The translations under genes were made by a program, and so were the position numbers. Below, in pieces: positions 27,473-36,637 of a stretch of DNA of 64,000 nucleotides. A model generated the notes under the pieces. That model saw nothing but the letters and a program-made list of their open reading frames with translations. It did not search any database and was not told the origin of the DNA. This DNA is from Anaerolineae bacterium (GTDB lineage: Bacteria > Chloroflexota > Anaerolineae > Aggregatilineales > Phototrophicaceae), in assembly GCA_022820665.1 (NCBI GenBank), contig JAJEFB010000044.1, positions 59,705 through 123,704 of the forward strand, read 5' to 3'. The number at the start of each line of letters is the position of its first letter. Position 1 is the first letter of the stretch.

Positions 27473-28690
27473 TTGGCGTCAGCGCGCTGGAATTCTTTCA
27501 TCCAGTTTCTGTGCGAGATTTATCAACTGCCCGACGATCTTCGGCAGTCCGCTGTCGACGAGCTTTTGACGACGCGCAGTGAATGGCCCTGGGTCGAGCG
27601 CGATCGCGCTACCTTTGTCTATGATTCCGTGACAGCGCATCGGGTCTCGGTCAACATCGATATTGTGAACCGGGATCCGCCCTTTGAGAATCTGGTAAGG
27701 TTGGACGACACCTCACTGTGGTATTTCCAGCGCTACTTTGACCGCGATGCCCTGGTCGACTATATGTTCGCCATTGATGACCCGGGTACGCCGCTCGCGC
27801 AAGAAGTGAACTTGATGGATCGCGTGGATCGCTTTTGGGAAGCCGACCCGCTTAATGCCCTAACCGTACAGACAGCCCAGGTCAGTACCTCCGTTTTGCA
27901 AATGCCGCGGGCGCGCCCTGTGCCCAGTTGGCGGGCGATGACTGCGGTGCCGCGCGGGAATGTCTATCGTCATCGCTTCAGTTCGACGCATTTGGCATTC
28001 AACGATCGCAACCTGTGGGTCTATACGCCGCCCGGTTACGACCCCAGTTCGAACCATGTTTACCCTTTGCTGATCTTGATGGATGGCCAATGGGCGCTGA
28101 ACATCCTGGAGGTGCCCTATATCGCTGACGCGCTGATCAAGCATGGACGTATGGAACCGGTGATTATTGCCATGCTCGCGGCCGGCAGCCAATCGGAGCG
28201 CGTGACGGAGTACATTGGAAATGACAATCACTATGCCCTGGTGGTCGCGGAATTGCTGCCCTTTTTGCAGACCGAGCACCGCATCGAGCCTGTCAATCTG
28301 GGATTGGGCGGTGTCGGCGAAGGCGCCGTAGCGGCGGCTCACGCGGCGCTCAAGAACCCGGCAATATTCGCCCATTTGATCATGATTTCGCCACCGTTGG
28401 GGGGGAAGCCGGCCGTACGCAAGCTGCGGGAATATGTCGAACGTTTCCGCGATTCTCCGCTATTGCCGCGTCGGATCTTCCATTCTGTCGGCCGCTACGA
28501 GCAAGACATGCGCTTCTATCAGCCGGCTTTGGCGCTGCGCGGGATTCTGGAACGGCGGATGGGACACGATCCCGATCTGCAATACAAGTTCGTTGAGTTG
28601 GGCAGCGGCCATAGCCTGGTCGCCTTCAAGAGCGTCATGCCGGAGGCGCTGGCGCATGTCTTCCCGGCACGAGCCAGCCAAGCTCCCTGA
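27473..28690 (+). CDS. Esterase-fold (enterochelin esterase/esterase D-like) protein lacking the nucleophile serine
   Basis: About 405 aa. An N-terminal beta-rich region resembling the early-set domain of Fes-type proteins is followed by an alpha/beta-hydrolase domain: LWVYTPPGYDPSSNHVYPLL, LMDGQWALNI, and the usual 'A-G-x-S-x-G' elbow, which reads LGLGGVGEGAVAAAHAAL here, with Val where the catalytic Ser should be. A late Glu (SVGRYEQDM) and the terminal His (SGHSLVAFKSVMPEAL) are still present. It may therefore be a non-hydrolytic binding protein. TTG 27473, eight bases after GGAG, is my preferred start; GTG 27464 is also in frame. rsmI follows 25 bases downstream on the same strand. Confidence 0.75.
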   Translation: MASARWNSFIQFLCEIYQLPDDLRQSAVDELLTTRSEWPWVERDRATFVYDSVTAHRVSVNIDIVNRDPPFENLVRLDDTSLWYFQRYFDRDALVDYMFAIDDPGTPLAQEVNLMDRVDRFWEADPLNALTVQTAQVSTSVLQMPRARPVPSWRAMTAVPRGNVYRHRFSSTHLAFNDRNLWVYTPPGYDPSSNHVYPLLILMDGQWALNILEVPYIADALIKHGRMEPVIIAMLAAGSQSERVTEYIGNDNHYALVVAELLPFLQTEHRIEPVNLGLGGVGEGAVAAAHAALKNPAIFAHLIMISPPLGGKPAVRKLREYVERFRDSPLLPRRIFHSVGRYEQDMRFYQPALALRGILERRMGHDPDLQYKFVELGSGHSLVAFKSVMPEALAHVFPARASQAP

Positions 28691-28715
28691 ATCAGACAAC
28701 GAGAGAAGCGAGCGC

Positions 28716-29540
28716 ATGGGAATCCTTTACGTCGTTCCAACGCCGATCGGAAACCTCGAGGACATCACCTTGCGCGCCTTGCGGATCCTGCGCGAGGCAT
28801 CCTTGATCGCCGCGGAAGATACCCGCACATCACGCGTGCTGACCCGGCACTTTGACATAAAGACGCCCATGACGAGCTATCACGAACACAACAAGCTGTC
28901 CAAGCTGGATCAGATTCTATCCGGGCTGGCGACCGGTGATGTTGCCCTGATATCGGATGCTGGCACGCCGGGGATTTCTGATCCTGGTTCGGAACTGATT
29001 CGAGAAGCGATTGCACGGGGCTACGACGTGGTTCCCTTGCCCGGCGCCAGCGCCATCACCGCTGCTTTAGTTGGCTCCGGCCTGGCGATGGACCGCTTCC
29101 TGTTTGTGGGATTCCTCCCGCGCAGGGCTCCCGCTCTTAAGAAGCTTCTAAGCCAACTCGCGAGCGAGACCGGAACTGTCATCGCCTATGAGAGCCCCTA
29201 CCGATTGACCGACTCTTTGCGAGCGATCGCAGAGGTTTTGGGTGGCGAGAGAGATGTTTGCGTCGCTCGTGAAATCAGCAAGAAATTCGAGCAGTTTTAT
29301 CGCGGCTCTGCGGGTGATGCTTGTGACTATTTTCTCGGAGAGAATCCGCGCGGGGAAGTGACCTTGCTGATTGCCGGCGCTCCAGCCACAGAGAGTCGCT
29401 GGCCGGACGAGCAGGTCATCATTGCTCTGAATGAGCGGATATCCGCGGGCGAAAGTCTGTCGACGGCGGCGAAAGCGATTGCCAAAGCGGCGGGCTGGTC
29501 CAAGAGCGATGTCTATCAGTTGGGGATCAAGAAGGACTGA
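28716..29540 (+). CDS. rsmI: 16S rRNA (cytidine-1402-2'-O)-methyltransferase RsmI
   Basis: A 274-aa tetrapyrrole-methylase-fold enzyme that methylates the 2'-O of C1402 of 16S rRNA with SAM. The N-terminus GILYVVPTPIGNLEDITLRA, the AAEDTRTSRVL motif, the SAM loop LISDAGTPGISDPG and VVPLPGASA are all characteristic. The start ATG 28716 is inside a longer open frame that begins within the esterase gene. The C-terminus (TAAKAIAKAAGWSKSDVYQLGI) is the usual HTH-like RsmI tail. Confidence 0.94.
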   Translation: MGILYVVPTPIGNLEDITLRALRILREASLIAAEDTRTSRVLTRHFDIKTPMTSYHEHNKLSKLDQILSGLATGDVALISDAGTPGISDPGSELIREAIARGYDVVPLPGASAITAALVGSGLAMDRFLFVGFLPRRAPALKKLLSQLASETGTVIAYESPYRLTDSLRAIAEVLGGERDVCVAREISKKFEQFYRGSAGDACDYFLGENPRGEVTLLIAGAPATESRWPDEQVIIALNERISAGESLSTAAKAIAKAAGWSKSDVYQLGIKKD

Positions 29541-29552
29541 CCGCTGCATTTC

Positions 29553-31277
29553 TCAATTGTTGCCGCTGTTGCCGCGTCCTACGCTTGCCGCGTCCACTTC
29601 TATGCCGTTTTCGCCGAGCTTGTCACGTAGGTCCTGCCATTGGTCTTCGCGTACGATGCAGGACATGGGACCGAGGCGCGCGCCCAAATGCCGTCGAAAA
29701 GCCGGCATGGCGAAAATCTTGTCCAGCACCTCTTCATTGCTGGTGCGCAAGATTATATGTGATTCAAAACTCACCGCGGTCTTGGCGCCGTCTTGCCAGT
29801 TGCGCAGCAACTTGACGATCGGGATGGGAATTGCCTTGCCGTCCAACTGTCGAAGCAGGAACGCCTGAATGTGCTGCACGTTGATGCCCTGGACGGTAGC
29901 GCGCTGAATACTGTCCGCGTCAAGCCGGTAGACATAAGGATCGCCCGCCCGTTCCCAGCGAGCGAAGCGCGCCAGTTGAAAGCGCTCGAAACGATTGACG
30001 CGGCGCGACGCCAGCAAGGCGCCATCGTTGCGTATCTCGATCGGGTAGGGCTGGTCTGGAGGCAGGGGCCAATCCTGAATATCCAGAAAGGCGCGTCCGT
30101 AGGCGGTCAAACGAACCACGTCTTCGCCGATATCGACCAAGCCCAACCAATACATCGGACCCACCACATAGAATTCGATCAATGAGCCTTCCACGGCGTC
30201 CCAACTCTCAAATCCGTTGAGAAATTCGCCAGCCGCGTTGCGAATGTACCAACTGTCGTAATCGCCATCCGGGCGTTGAAAATCCGGCTCAGTATCCTTG
30301 ATGACGTCGATCAAGTCGTTGACCGAAACCCAGCCTTGCTCGGGGAGCAGCTCTGCGAAGAGGCTCATGACAGCGTCGCGAGCCCCGGCCGGGTCATAGG
30401 ACCAGCCGGAATCATCGGGAAAAAGGCCGGGAATATGCCACAAATCGCGGTAGGTCTGGCTCTCTAGCCATGCCAGCGCGAGCAGCCGAATTTGTTCCGC
30501 GCGCGTTGCGGATAGAAAGGCGCGGACCTCATTGCGCCGCGGATAGGCTTTGCCGTCCTGTGAAGTGATGAGCGCTGCGCTGATGCCCAGGCCGAGCAGG
30601 AAGTCGAGACGGATTTCGCTGTCATGCAAGACATGCGGCATCAGCGCCCGTATGGCCTGTTGAGAGAATCCGCCATCCTCCATTTCGACTTTATTTGCCT
30701 GGGTGAACGCCAACAAGGTGGTTAGGTCGTCGACGATCGAAGTATCGGCGGCGCTTATATCTTGAACGTCGTCAATCGAGGGCAGGGACGGCAGGTCAAC
30801 AGGGGGGGAATCTTCGACCTCAATATGTTCATAACTTGTTTTGTGCAGGGGCAGCGCGTCTGCCAGATCCGGCGGCACGTAAAAGAAGCCTATGAGATTG
30901 TCGTCGACTTTGTCGTATCCTTCGCCAATGAAGCCCCGATAATACAGAGTTTCGGCAATGCTTTGACCTTGCAGGTGGGGCTGTTCCTTTTCGATCTGCG
31001 CGCGCCCCAGTTTTCGGATTTTTCCATAGAAGCGCTCGAACTGTCCGACCTTCATGCGTTGCTGCGCGCTGCTAACGAGCAGTTGCAAGGCGGCGCGGGC
31101 GCTATCGTCGAGCTTGTCCCAGGCCGCTTCCGACGACTGCGGATCGAGCATTGCACGGTGCAATTGCGGGATTATGGCATCATCGACAAGGCTTTTGCTG
31201 GCGATTCCCCAGGTTTCCGCCAGAGCGGGCAGCATGCCGGGGTCGTAGTCATTCAGGGTGGCAAGCAGATCTCTCAT
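29553..31277 (-). CDS. XPB N-terminal-domain-like (helicase-associated) protein
   Basis: A 574-aa protein. It begins MRDLLATLNDYDPGMLPALA and has alternating helical winged-helix-like blocks, the later part (AVSFESHIILRTSNEEVLDKIF) resembling the XPB/Ssl2 N-terminal DNA-damage-recognition domain (Helicase_C_3/PF13625 type) found as stand-alone proteins in actinobacteria and Chloroflexota. No Walker motifs are present, so it is not itself a helicase. The ATG at 31277 overlaps by 4 bases with the zinc-ribbon gene upstream (31274-31277), so both are likely translated together and used in DNA transactions. Confidence 0.7.
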   Translation of the reverse strand: MRDLLATLNDYDPGMLPALAETWGIASKSLVDDAIIPQLHRAMLDPQSSEAAWDKLDDSARAALQLLVSSAQQRMKVGQFERFYGKIRKLGRAQIEKEQPHLQGQSIAETLYYRGFIGEGYDKVDDNLIGFFYVPPDLADALPLHKTSYEHIEVEDSPPVDLPSLPSIDDVQDISAADTSIVDDLTTLLAFTQANKVEMEDGGFSQQAIRALMPHVLHDSEIRLDFLLGLGISAALITSQDGKAYPRRNEVRAFLSATRAEQIRLLALAWLESQTYRDLWHIPGLFPDDSGWSYDPAGARDAVMSLFAELLPEQGWVSVNDLIDVIKDTEPDFQRPDGDYDSWYIRNAAGEFLNGFESWDAVEGSLIEFYVVGPMYWLGLVDIGEDVVRLTAYGRAFLDIQDWPLPPDQPYPIEIRNDGALLASRRVNRFERFQLARFARWERAGDPYVYRLDADSIQRATVQGINVQHIQAFLLRQLDGKAIPIPIVKLLRNWQDGAKTAVSFESHIILRTSNEEVLDKIFAMPAFRRHLGARLGPMSCIVREDQWQDLRDKLGENGIEVDAASVGRGNSGNN

Positions 31278-31648
31278 TTCTGCGCTTCGCCTTCGCCCAC
31301 GAGCACGGCATAGATGTCGAAGTGGTATGCGATTTTCTTGTAATCGAGAATGCTGAAGATGATGCGTGTCGGGGACTGGCACGTGGGACAATGAAAATCG
31401 ACGATGCTCTGTTCGTCAGCGGGCAGTTCAGGCGTGAAATCATCGAGAATCCGACGAAGGCGGCGGGGCATCGGCGAGCGTCCATCGGCTCGGTAGAAAC
31501 TTCGCCAGCGAAAACGGATGCGATGCCCGCAGCGCGGGCAAGTGTAGATGCAAGCGCCGGCCACGCGGTTGCGGAAGCTTTCCCCATCCAGCAAACCCCG
31601 CATGACCGCTTCCGGTTCATAGTGGTCGATAACGACGCTTTTTGCCAT
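31274..31648 (-). CDS. Small zinc-ribbon protein
   Basis: A 124-aa protein with two CxxC knuckles, IYTCPRCGHRIRFRW and DFHCPTCQSPTRIIF, which can form one zinc ribbon. The remainder is mixed charged and ends DIYAVLVGEGEAQK. I start it at ATG 31648 (MAKSVVIDHYEPEAVMR). It overlaps the XPB-N-like gene by 4 bases. It probably binds nucleic acid or a protein partner; no further function can be given. Confidence 0.7.
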   Translation of the reverse strand: MAKSVVIDHYEPEAVMRGLLDGESFRNRVAGACIYTCPRCGHRIRFRWRSFYRADGRSPMPRRLRRILDDFTPELPADEQSIVDFHCPTCQSPTRIIFSILDYKKIAYHFDIYAVLVGEGEAQK

Positions 31649-32518
31649 CTCCGCCGGCGCTCCAGTTCGCTTTAATGATAGCATATTTCTCGACTCATCT
31701 TGTTATTGGCGCCGCCGTCGTGCCGGGTAATCGCATTAAAAGCAATTGCCTTTCCATACCCACCCTCAATCGTTCCCCGCAGGTCAGTATCGGCGGTCTG
31801 TGTCTACGCGCCCTGCGCGACCGGCGGTTAGTGTCTACGCGACCCTGCGAGCCTCCCCAAAAATCGCTTTTCGACAATCTCGAAAACAGCGAACATTCGT
31901 TCTTCCTTTCTACTCAAAATGATGATATGCTCCCCCTATGGATCAATTATCGCAAGCTCTCAATCTCGGTCCCCAACCGATGCAATCCGCCTATGCCCCC
32001 CTTCACGGCCGGACTCAAAAAAATATCCCCCGAAAAAACAGACTGTATCTATACGGTGTCGATATACTTTCAGGATTCAGCGGGACAGCTAGGTGCGGTT
32101 TAGAGGCATGTCAGGGGCAAAAGCCGACTTTATGGCGGCGGGCGCGCCGCTGTGCTGGCAAACCAAATTCATACCGTCAGCCGCCTGCCTTTTGTCCGTT
32201 TCAGCTGCAAAACCGTGTCTATTGTCCGAAAAATATATTTCATTGTCCGAAACGGACAAAGTCGGATAAAAAGAAAACCGAAAACAAACGTTCGCCGGGA
32301 GTGGCTTCATTCTGACTGCATGATAGCTTCGCTAGCAAATGAAAAACTTTGTGTTGGCGGACTGGCGGGTGGCGACGCGACCTACGCGACCCTCGCTGTA
32401 CCCGGGGGCTAAGAAAGAATTTGATGCGATTGCCCTGGCCGCCGCGGGGACTCGGTCCTTGCTCGTGGACAGGCGAAGGAATTGAGCGTAAACCCAGGGC
32501 GGTTGCGGCAGGCGAATC
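31649..32518 (+). other. Large intergenic region with no convincing gene
   Basis: About 870 bases. Frames of up to 183 codons exist but have no family look and poor codon bias. It holds two near-identical 'GTGTCTACGCG(A)CCCTGCG' pieces (31798-31853), an A+T-rich stretch at 32170-32310 with repeated TTGTCCG, and no tRNA that I can recognise. It may be an old inter-operon region or mobile-element remnant. Confidence 0.5.
32192..32259. promoter_or_regulatory. Repeated TTGTCCG operator-like motif
   Basis: TTGTCCG occurs at 32192, 32222 and 32243, and the last copy forms a perfect palindrome TTGTCCGAAACGGACAA (32243-32259). Three spaced copies in an AT-rich gene-free region suggest binding sites for a dimeric regulator or a small hairpin. 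No neighbouring regulator is evident. Confidence 0.35.
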
Positions 32519-33424
32519 CTAGCGGAGGACGAGCGTCCCATGTCCCATATAGACGCAAGCGCCGCCGACCGTCACTCCGGTGAACTTGTCTCCCTGTCTG
32601 TCAACTTTTATGTTGATGAAACTGGGACGGCCCATTTCGATACCTTGTTCGCTGACGATTTCCTGGCTGTCGACCAAGCCATATTGCAGCAAGTATACGC
32701 CTAGCGGGCCGCTTGCCGACCCGGTCGCCGGATCTTCGGCGACATCCAATGCCGGCGCGAACATCCGGCTGTGCACGGTCGAGCCCGGATTCTCCGTTTG
32801 AGTTGTGGTGACAAAGACGTTTTCGCCGGGCTTGTCCATGAGCAACTGCTGCCACAGGTCAAGGCGCAAGCTAAGTCTCCGCATGGCGTCCAGGGACTTA
32901 AGCGCCACGTATAGAAAGGGCAGGCCATTGCTGAGAACTTGCAGGGGAGCGTCGGGCTGCAGATCGTTCAGCCTCAGCGAGAGCATCCGCGCGATGGCCT
33001 CGCGGTCTTCGTAAATGTCGAGGAATTGCGGAATGGGCTGTCGCATCAGCACGTTATCAGGAATCCCGTCTTCATTACTCTCTACCGTAACTTGAATCGG
33101 GCCAATGCCCTCCTCGAATGTCAAAACGCGTGACTTGGAGATCTCGCCAATCAGGCCGAGGCGCGCCAGCAAAAAGGCGGTCCCGACTGTCGGGTGACCG
33201 GCCATCGGCAATTCCCTGGCTGGTGTAAATATCCGCACTCGAAAGTCATTTTGATGATCCGCTGGTGGAAAGACAAAAGTGACTTCAGAGAGATTCATCT
33301 CTTTGGCGATTAGTTGCATCGTGCTGGCTGGGAGGTCGAGCGGCGGATTAACGAAGACCGCCAATTGATTCCCGCCGAAGGGCTGATTGCTGAAGACGTC
33401 GAGCAGGTGATAATCGAGATGCAT
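32519..33424 (-). CDS. PhzF family isomerase/epimerase
   Basis: A 301-aa protein with the two-lobed diaminopimelate-epimerase-like fold. It begins MHLDYHLLDVFSNQPFGGNQ, has the active-site Glu region MNLSEVTFVF, PMAGHPTVGTAFL in the first lobe, and DPATGSASGPLGVYLL in the second. PhzF isomerises trans-2,3-dihydro-3-hydroxyanthranilate in phenazine producers; most homologues in other bacteria have unknown substrates and there are no other phz genes here. Confidence 0.88.
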   Translation of the reverse strand: MHLDYHLLDVFSNQPFGGNQLAVFVNPPLDLPASTMQLIAKEMNLSEVTFVFPPADHQNDFRVRIFTPARELPMAGHPTVGTAFLLARLGLIGEISKSRVLTFEEGIGPIQVTVESNEDGIPDNVLMRQPIPQFLDIYEDREAIARMLSLRLNDLQPDAPLQVLSNGLPFLYVALKSLDAMRRLSLRLDLWQQLLMDKPGENVFVTTTQTENPGSTVHSRMFAPALDVAEDPATGSASGPLGVYLLQYGLVDSQEIVSEQGIEMGRPSFINIKVDRQGDKFTGVTVGGACVYMGHGTLVLR

Positions 33425-33636
33425 TTGCGTCGATCCCTATTCATGATCGCTTTGTGAGGTAACACGGTCATTGTATATCAAGGTCGTTCAAAGCGGGAAT
33501 ATCGCGGGACGTTTTTCCGATTGCGGGCATTTCAACGAAACGCTCTAACAGATTTTCCATGCGATGGAAAAATTGTCATAATCGGTGGCATGTCAATTTT
33601 GAAGCGATTGCCTTGGTTATTCGGATGTCTCTTTTT

Positions 33637-33722
33637 AATAAACCGCGTCGCTCATGCGACGAGAAGGCTTATTACTTTGTGTGAGCGTGCAGGTCGATTC
33701 GTTGCGGCCGAGCGGCTGTTGT
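33637..33722 (-). repeat. Dispersed intergenic repeat, copy D (inverted)
   Basis: Reverse complement of this stretch reads CCGCTCGGCCGCAACGAA.., GCACGCTCACAC, AGTAATAAGCCTTCTCGTCG, CATGAGCGACG, matching copy A in order. It lies between phzF and the M24 peptidase genes, which are divergent. Confidence 0.7.
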
Positions 33723-33771
33723 AGTGAAGGTTACTTCGTAGTAAGCTGATTGTTCTTGGAGGTGAGATCTT

Positions 33772-34860
33772 ATGCAAATCAATTATCAAGAACGTCTGGA
33801 CAGCTTGCTGGAACAAAGCGGTGCAGACACGGTGGCGATGGTGCCGGGCGAGAACATGGTCTATTTCACCGGCTTGCACTTTCATCTATCGGAACGTCCG
33901 ATCGTAGCGCTGTATAACCGCTTTGGCTTGTCGCTAATCATCCCCGAATTGGAGGTCGCCAAGTTGGAAGCGCGACCTGACCTGGAAGCGCGCCGTTTCA
34001 TGTGGACGGACCGCGACGGTTATGACAAGGCTTTTCGAGAGATGGTCGCGGGCTTGGCGCTCAAGGAAAATGCAATTGCCATGGACGGGCAGACACTGCG
34101 CCTGTTTGAGTGGCTGGCATTGAGCAGAGCAGGCCTTTCCGCAGATCAAGCGATTGACGCCGGCGACCTGTTTTTGACCTTGCGCGCCCGCAAAGCGCCA
34201 GAAGAAATTGCCAGGATGCGCAAGGCAATCGAAATCAGCGAGAAGGCATTGGAAGCGACGATGGGCTGGGCGCGACCCGGGATGACCGAGCGACAAATCG
34301 CCGACAGATTGTCAGCCGAAATGCTGGAGCGGGGCGCGCAGGGAGCGGCATTCTTGCTGGTATTGACTGGCGAGAAGAGCGGCTTGCCACACGGTGATAC
34401 CGGTGATCGCGTTTGGGGAGAAGATGAATTCCTGCTCATCGACTTCGGCGCGCGCTTCCAGGATTACCCCGCGGATATCACGCGGACCTTTTGTCTCGGG
34501 CAGCCGACCGAGCAAATGCGCGGGATGTATGAGGCGGTGTATGGTGCCAACAAAGCCGCCCGGGAATTCGCGCGACCGGGTGTCACTTGTGAAGCAGTGG
34601 ATCGCGCGGCCCGCGATGTGATTGAAGCTGCGGGACTGGGCGAGTATTTCATCCATCGTTTGGGACATGGACTTGGACTCAGCGTACACGAATTGCCCAA
34701 TATGGTCGCGGGCAATCAACAGGAACTGTTGCCGGGCATGGTCTTCACCATCGAACCTGGCGTCTATATTCCCGGTGTCGGCGGCGTGCGAATCGAGGAC
34801 AATGTCGCGGTCACTGAAGATGGTCTGGACGTCCTGACAAGTTTCCCGCGCGAACTCTAG
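33772..34860 (+). CDS. Xaa-Pro aminopeptidase-like peptidase (M24)
   Basis: A 362-aa M24 pita-bread metallopeptidase with a creatinase N-terminal domain (YFTGLHFHLSERP). The five metal ligands are present: Asp in LLIDFGARFQ, Asp in YPADITRTF, His in HRLGHGLGLSVHE, Glu in FTIEPGVYIPG and Glu in GVRIEDNVAV. It hydrolyses peptides with Pro at the second position (aminopeptidase P/prolidase type). ATG 33772 follows GGAGGTGAG, a strong ribosome site. It is 17 bases upstream of the GH5-like gene. Confidence 0.9.
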   Translation: MQINYQERLDSLLEQSGADTVAMVPGENMVYFTGLHFHLSERPIVALYNRFGLSLIIPELEVAKLEARPDLEARRFMWTDRDGYDKAFREMVAGLALKENAIAMDGQTLRLFEWLALSRAGLSADQAIDAGDLFLTLRARKAPEEIARMRKAIEISEKALEATMGWARPGMTERQIADRLSAEMLERGAQGAAFLLVLTGEKSGLPHGDTGDRVWGEDEFLLIDFGARFQDYPADITRTFCLGQPTEQMRGMYEAVYGANKAAREFARPGVTCEAVDRAARDVIEAAGLGEYFIHRLGHGLGLSVHELPNMVAGNQQELLPGMVFTIEPGVYIPGVGGVRIEDNVAVTEDGLDVLTSFPREL

Positions 34861-34877
34861 TCCCTGCGCAACTCTCT

Positions 34878-35954
34878 ATGAGTCTACGCCTTCTTCTGCT
34901 AGGGCTGTGGAGCATGGCGCTGGGCGCCATTTCCATTGCCGCGGACAACTGCATTGAATTGGCAGATTTGCCTCCATTTGTCGTCGCCGATAGGCGTCCC
35001 TACATTCAGCTTCGTGATGAAAGCCTTGTAGAGGGTGAAAAAGTCTACAAGGTGCGCGGCATCAACTATTATCCCGCGCAGACGCCCTGGCGCCGCTTCC
35101 TGTTAGAGTCCACGATGCCTGATCTGCGGTCGGAAATGCAATTGATCCGCGCCGCTGGATTCAATTCGCTGCGAATTTTCTTGTGGAACGGCGCGCTCTT
35201 CCCCTGCCATGATGCCCCTGACCGGCCAAGCCCCGCGGCTTTTGAACGACTGGATCAAATGATGCGCCTCGCGGGTGAACTCGATTTTCGGCTGATCGTG
35301 ACCTTAAACGATATGCCCGATCTCACCGAGTACTCCCTCTATGAAAATCCGCCTCACGTGCAGGAGCAGACGCGGATCATCGTCAGCCGCTATGCGGGGA
35401 CGCCGGCAATTATGGCTTGGGATCTTCGCAACGAGGGCGACATAGATTATGGATCTCGGAGCATATTGCAGCGACGTTTTCCGCGCGTGCAGGTGCTGGG
35501 ATGGCTCCGCCAAACGGCGGACTTGCTTCGCTCAATTGACAAGAATCATTTGTTGACGGCTGGCTGGTTGAACGAGGCGCATTCTACCGCGCCCTCGGTC
35601 GATTTTGTCAGCTTTCATCATTGGTCCTCGGCTGAGGACTTGCAACGGCGAATCCGCCAATTGCGGCTTGCTACAGCCAAACCCATTCTGCTGGGAGAGC
35701 TGGGTTATAGTAGTTTCGGCGCTCTGTCCCCGTCAGAGCAGGCGCAGGCTTTGGCCTCCGCAATCTCCGCAAGCGAAAAAGCGGACTTGTTGGGATGGAT
35801 GATTTGGACAGCCTTTGACTTCCCACGGACGGCGACTTGCTATCCCTCTCCCTGTGAAAGTCCGGATAATCCGGAACATCACTTTGGTATCTGGGATTCA
35901 GACTACCGCCCGAAACCGGCGCTGGATGCGATTGGCGACTATTTGCAGCGATGA
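34878..35954 (+). CDS. Secreted GH5-like (cellulase/mannanase fold) protein
   Basis: A 358-aa protein with an N-terminal signal peptide (about 22 residues, MSLRLLLLGLWSMALGAISI..). The (beta/alpha)8 fold of clan GH-A is indicated by VRGINYYPAQTPWRRF, GFNSLRIFLWNG, the acid/base Glu after Asn in WDLRNEGDI and the likely nucleophile Glu in LLGELGYSS. Clan GH-A enzymes cleave beta-glucans, mannans and related chains; the substrate is undefined. It follows the M24 gene by 17 bases, on the same strand. Confidence 0.75.
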   Translation: MSLRLLLLGLWSMALGAISIAADNCIELADLPPFVVADRRPYIQLRDESLVEGEKVYKVRGINYYPAQTPWRRFLLESTMPDLRSEMQLIRAAGFNSLRIFLWNGALFPCHDAPDRPSPAAFERLDQMMRLAGELDFRLIVTLNDMPDLTEYSLYENPPHVQEQTRIIVSRYAGTPAIMAWDLRNEGDIDYGSRSILQRRFPRVQVLGWLRQTADLLRSIDKNHLLTAGWLNEAHSTAPSVDFVSFHHWSSAEDLQRRIRQLRLATAKPILLGELGYSSFGALSPSEQAQALASAISASEKADLLGWMIWTAFDFPRTATCYPSPCESPDNPEHHFGIWDSDYRPKPALDAIGDYLQR

Positions 35955-35990
35955 GCCAAAGTAGGCGCGCGTAACTGATGTGCCCGCGCC

Positions 35991-36488
35991 TCAGGCGCGC
36001 ATCACCCCGCACACTGGCGCCTCCCAGCACAAAGCGCGATGCTGGGCTTGTAAACTGTCCAGCGCGACTTTAGCGTCATTCGGAAATGGCGTTCCTCTAC
36101 GCCCTATCATGTCGATGTTCATCATGACCACTTCCACTGTCGCCGCCAGTTGCTCGCGCGTATCGTTGATCAGGAAAGCCATCATATAGCCCCGTTTTGG
36201 CGAAACATCAATCAAGCGCACGTGAACGCTGACCTGATCCCCGGTCAAGATTTCGGCGTAGTATCGGATGTGCTGTTCCAAGGCGAAATTACCGAACTTG
36301 TCAGCCGCGGCATAAAGCTCGCCCATGCCAACTCGACGGAGCAATTCGCTCAGCCCTTGTTCGGCCACATGAACGTAGAATTGCACATTCATATGCGAAT
36401 TCTCATCCATGAACGCTGAAGGAATGCGCTGCTGGTGCATTCTTTCCAGTTGACGAATATCCTTGAGCGATACCTGCGTTTTCGGCAT
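35991..36488 (-). CDS. Hotdog-fold thioesterase
   Basis: A 165-aa protein of the 4-hydroxybenzoyl-CoA thioesterase-like family. FMDENSHMNVQFYVHVAE is the usual D-x-x-x-H-x-N catalytic strand with Asp/His/Asn, and the central HIRYYAEILTGDQVSV and GYMMAFLIND follow. It probably hydrolyses acyl- or carnitine-linked thioesters (the DENGHMN type). It is convergent with the GH5-like gene. Confidence 0.8.
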   Translation of the reverse strand: MPKTQVSLKDIRQLERMHQQRIPSAFMDENSHMNVQFYVHVAEQGLSELLRRVGMGELYAAADKFGNFALEQHIRYYAEILTGDQVSVHVRLIDVSPKRGYMMAFLINDTREQLAATVEVVMMNIDMIGRRGTPFPNDAKVALDSLQAQHRALCWEAPVCGVMRA

Positions 36489-36637
36489 GGGAAATCGGTC
36501 CCTTTTCGTCGTGTGAATCCGCCGCCATTATAGCGGCTAATGACGAAACTGCTGGATCAGCTTTGTGGATCTGTCATGCCCGTATGCTATAGTTGGTCCC
36601 TGTCAGCTAAATATCGTAACAGAACAGAACTTGGGAA

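Noticed and set aside
31938..32315. 125-aa plus-strand ORF in the gene-free region
   Set aside because: The composition resembles translated noncoding DNA and there is no start signal.
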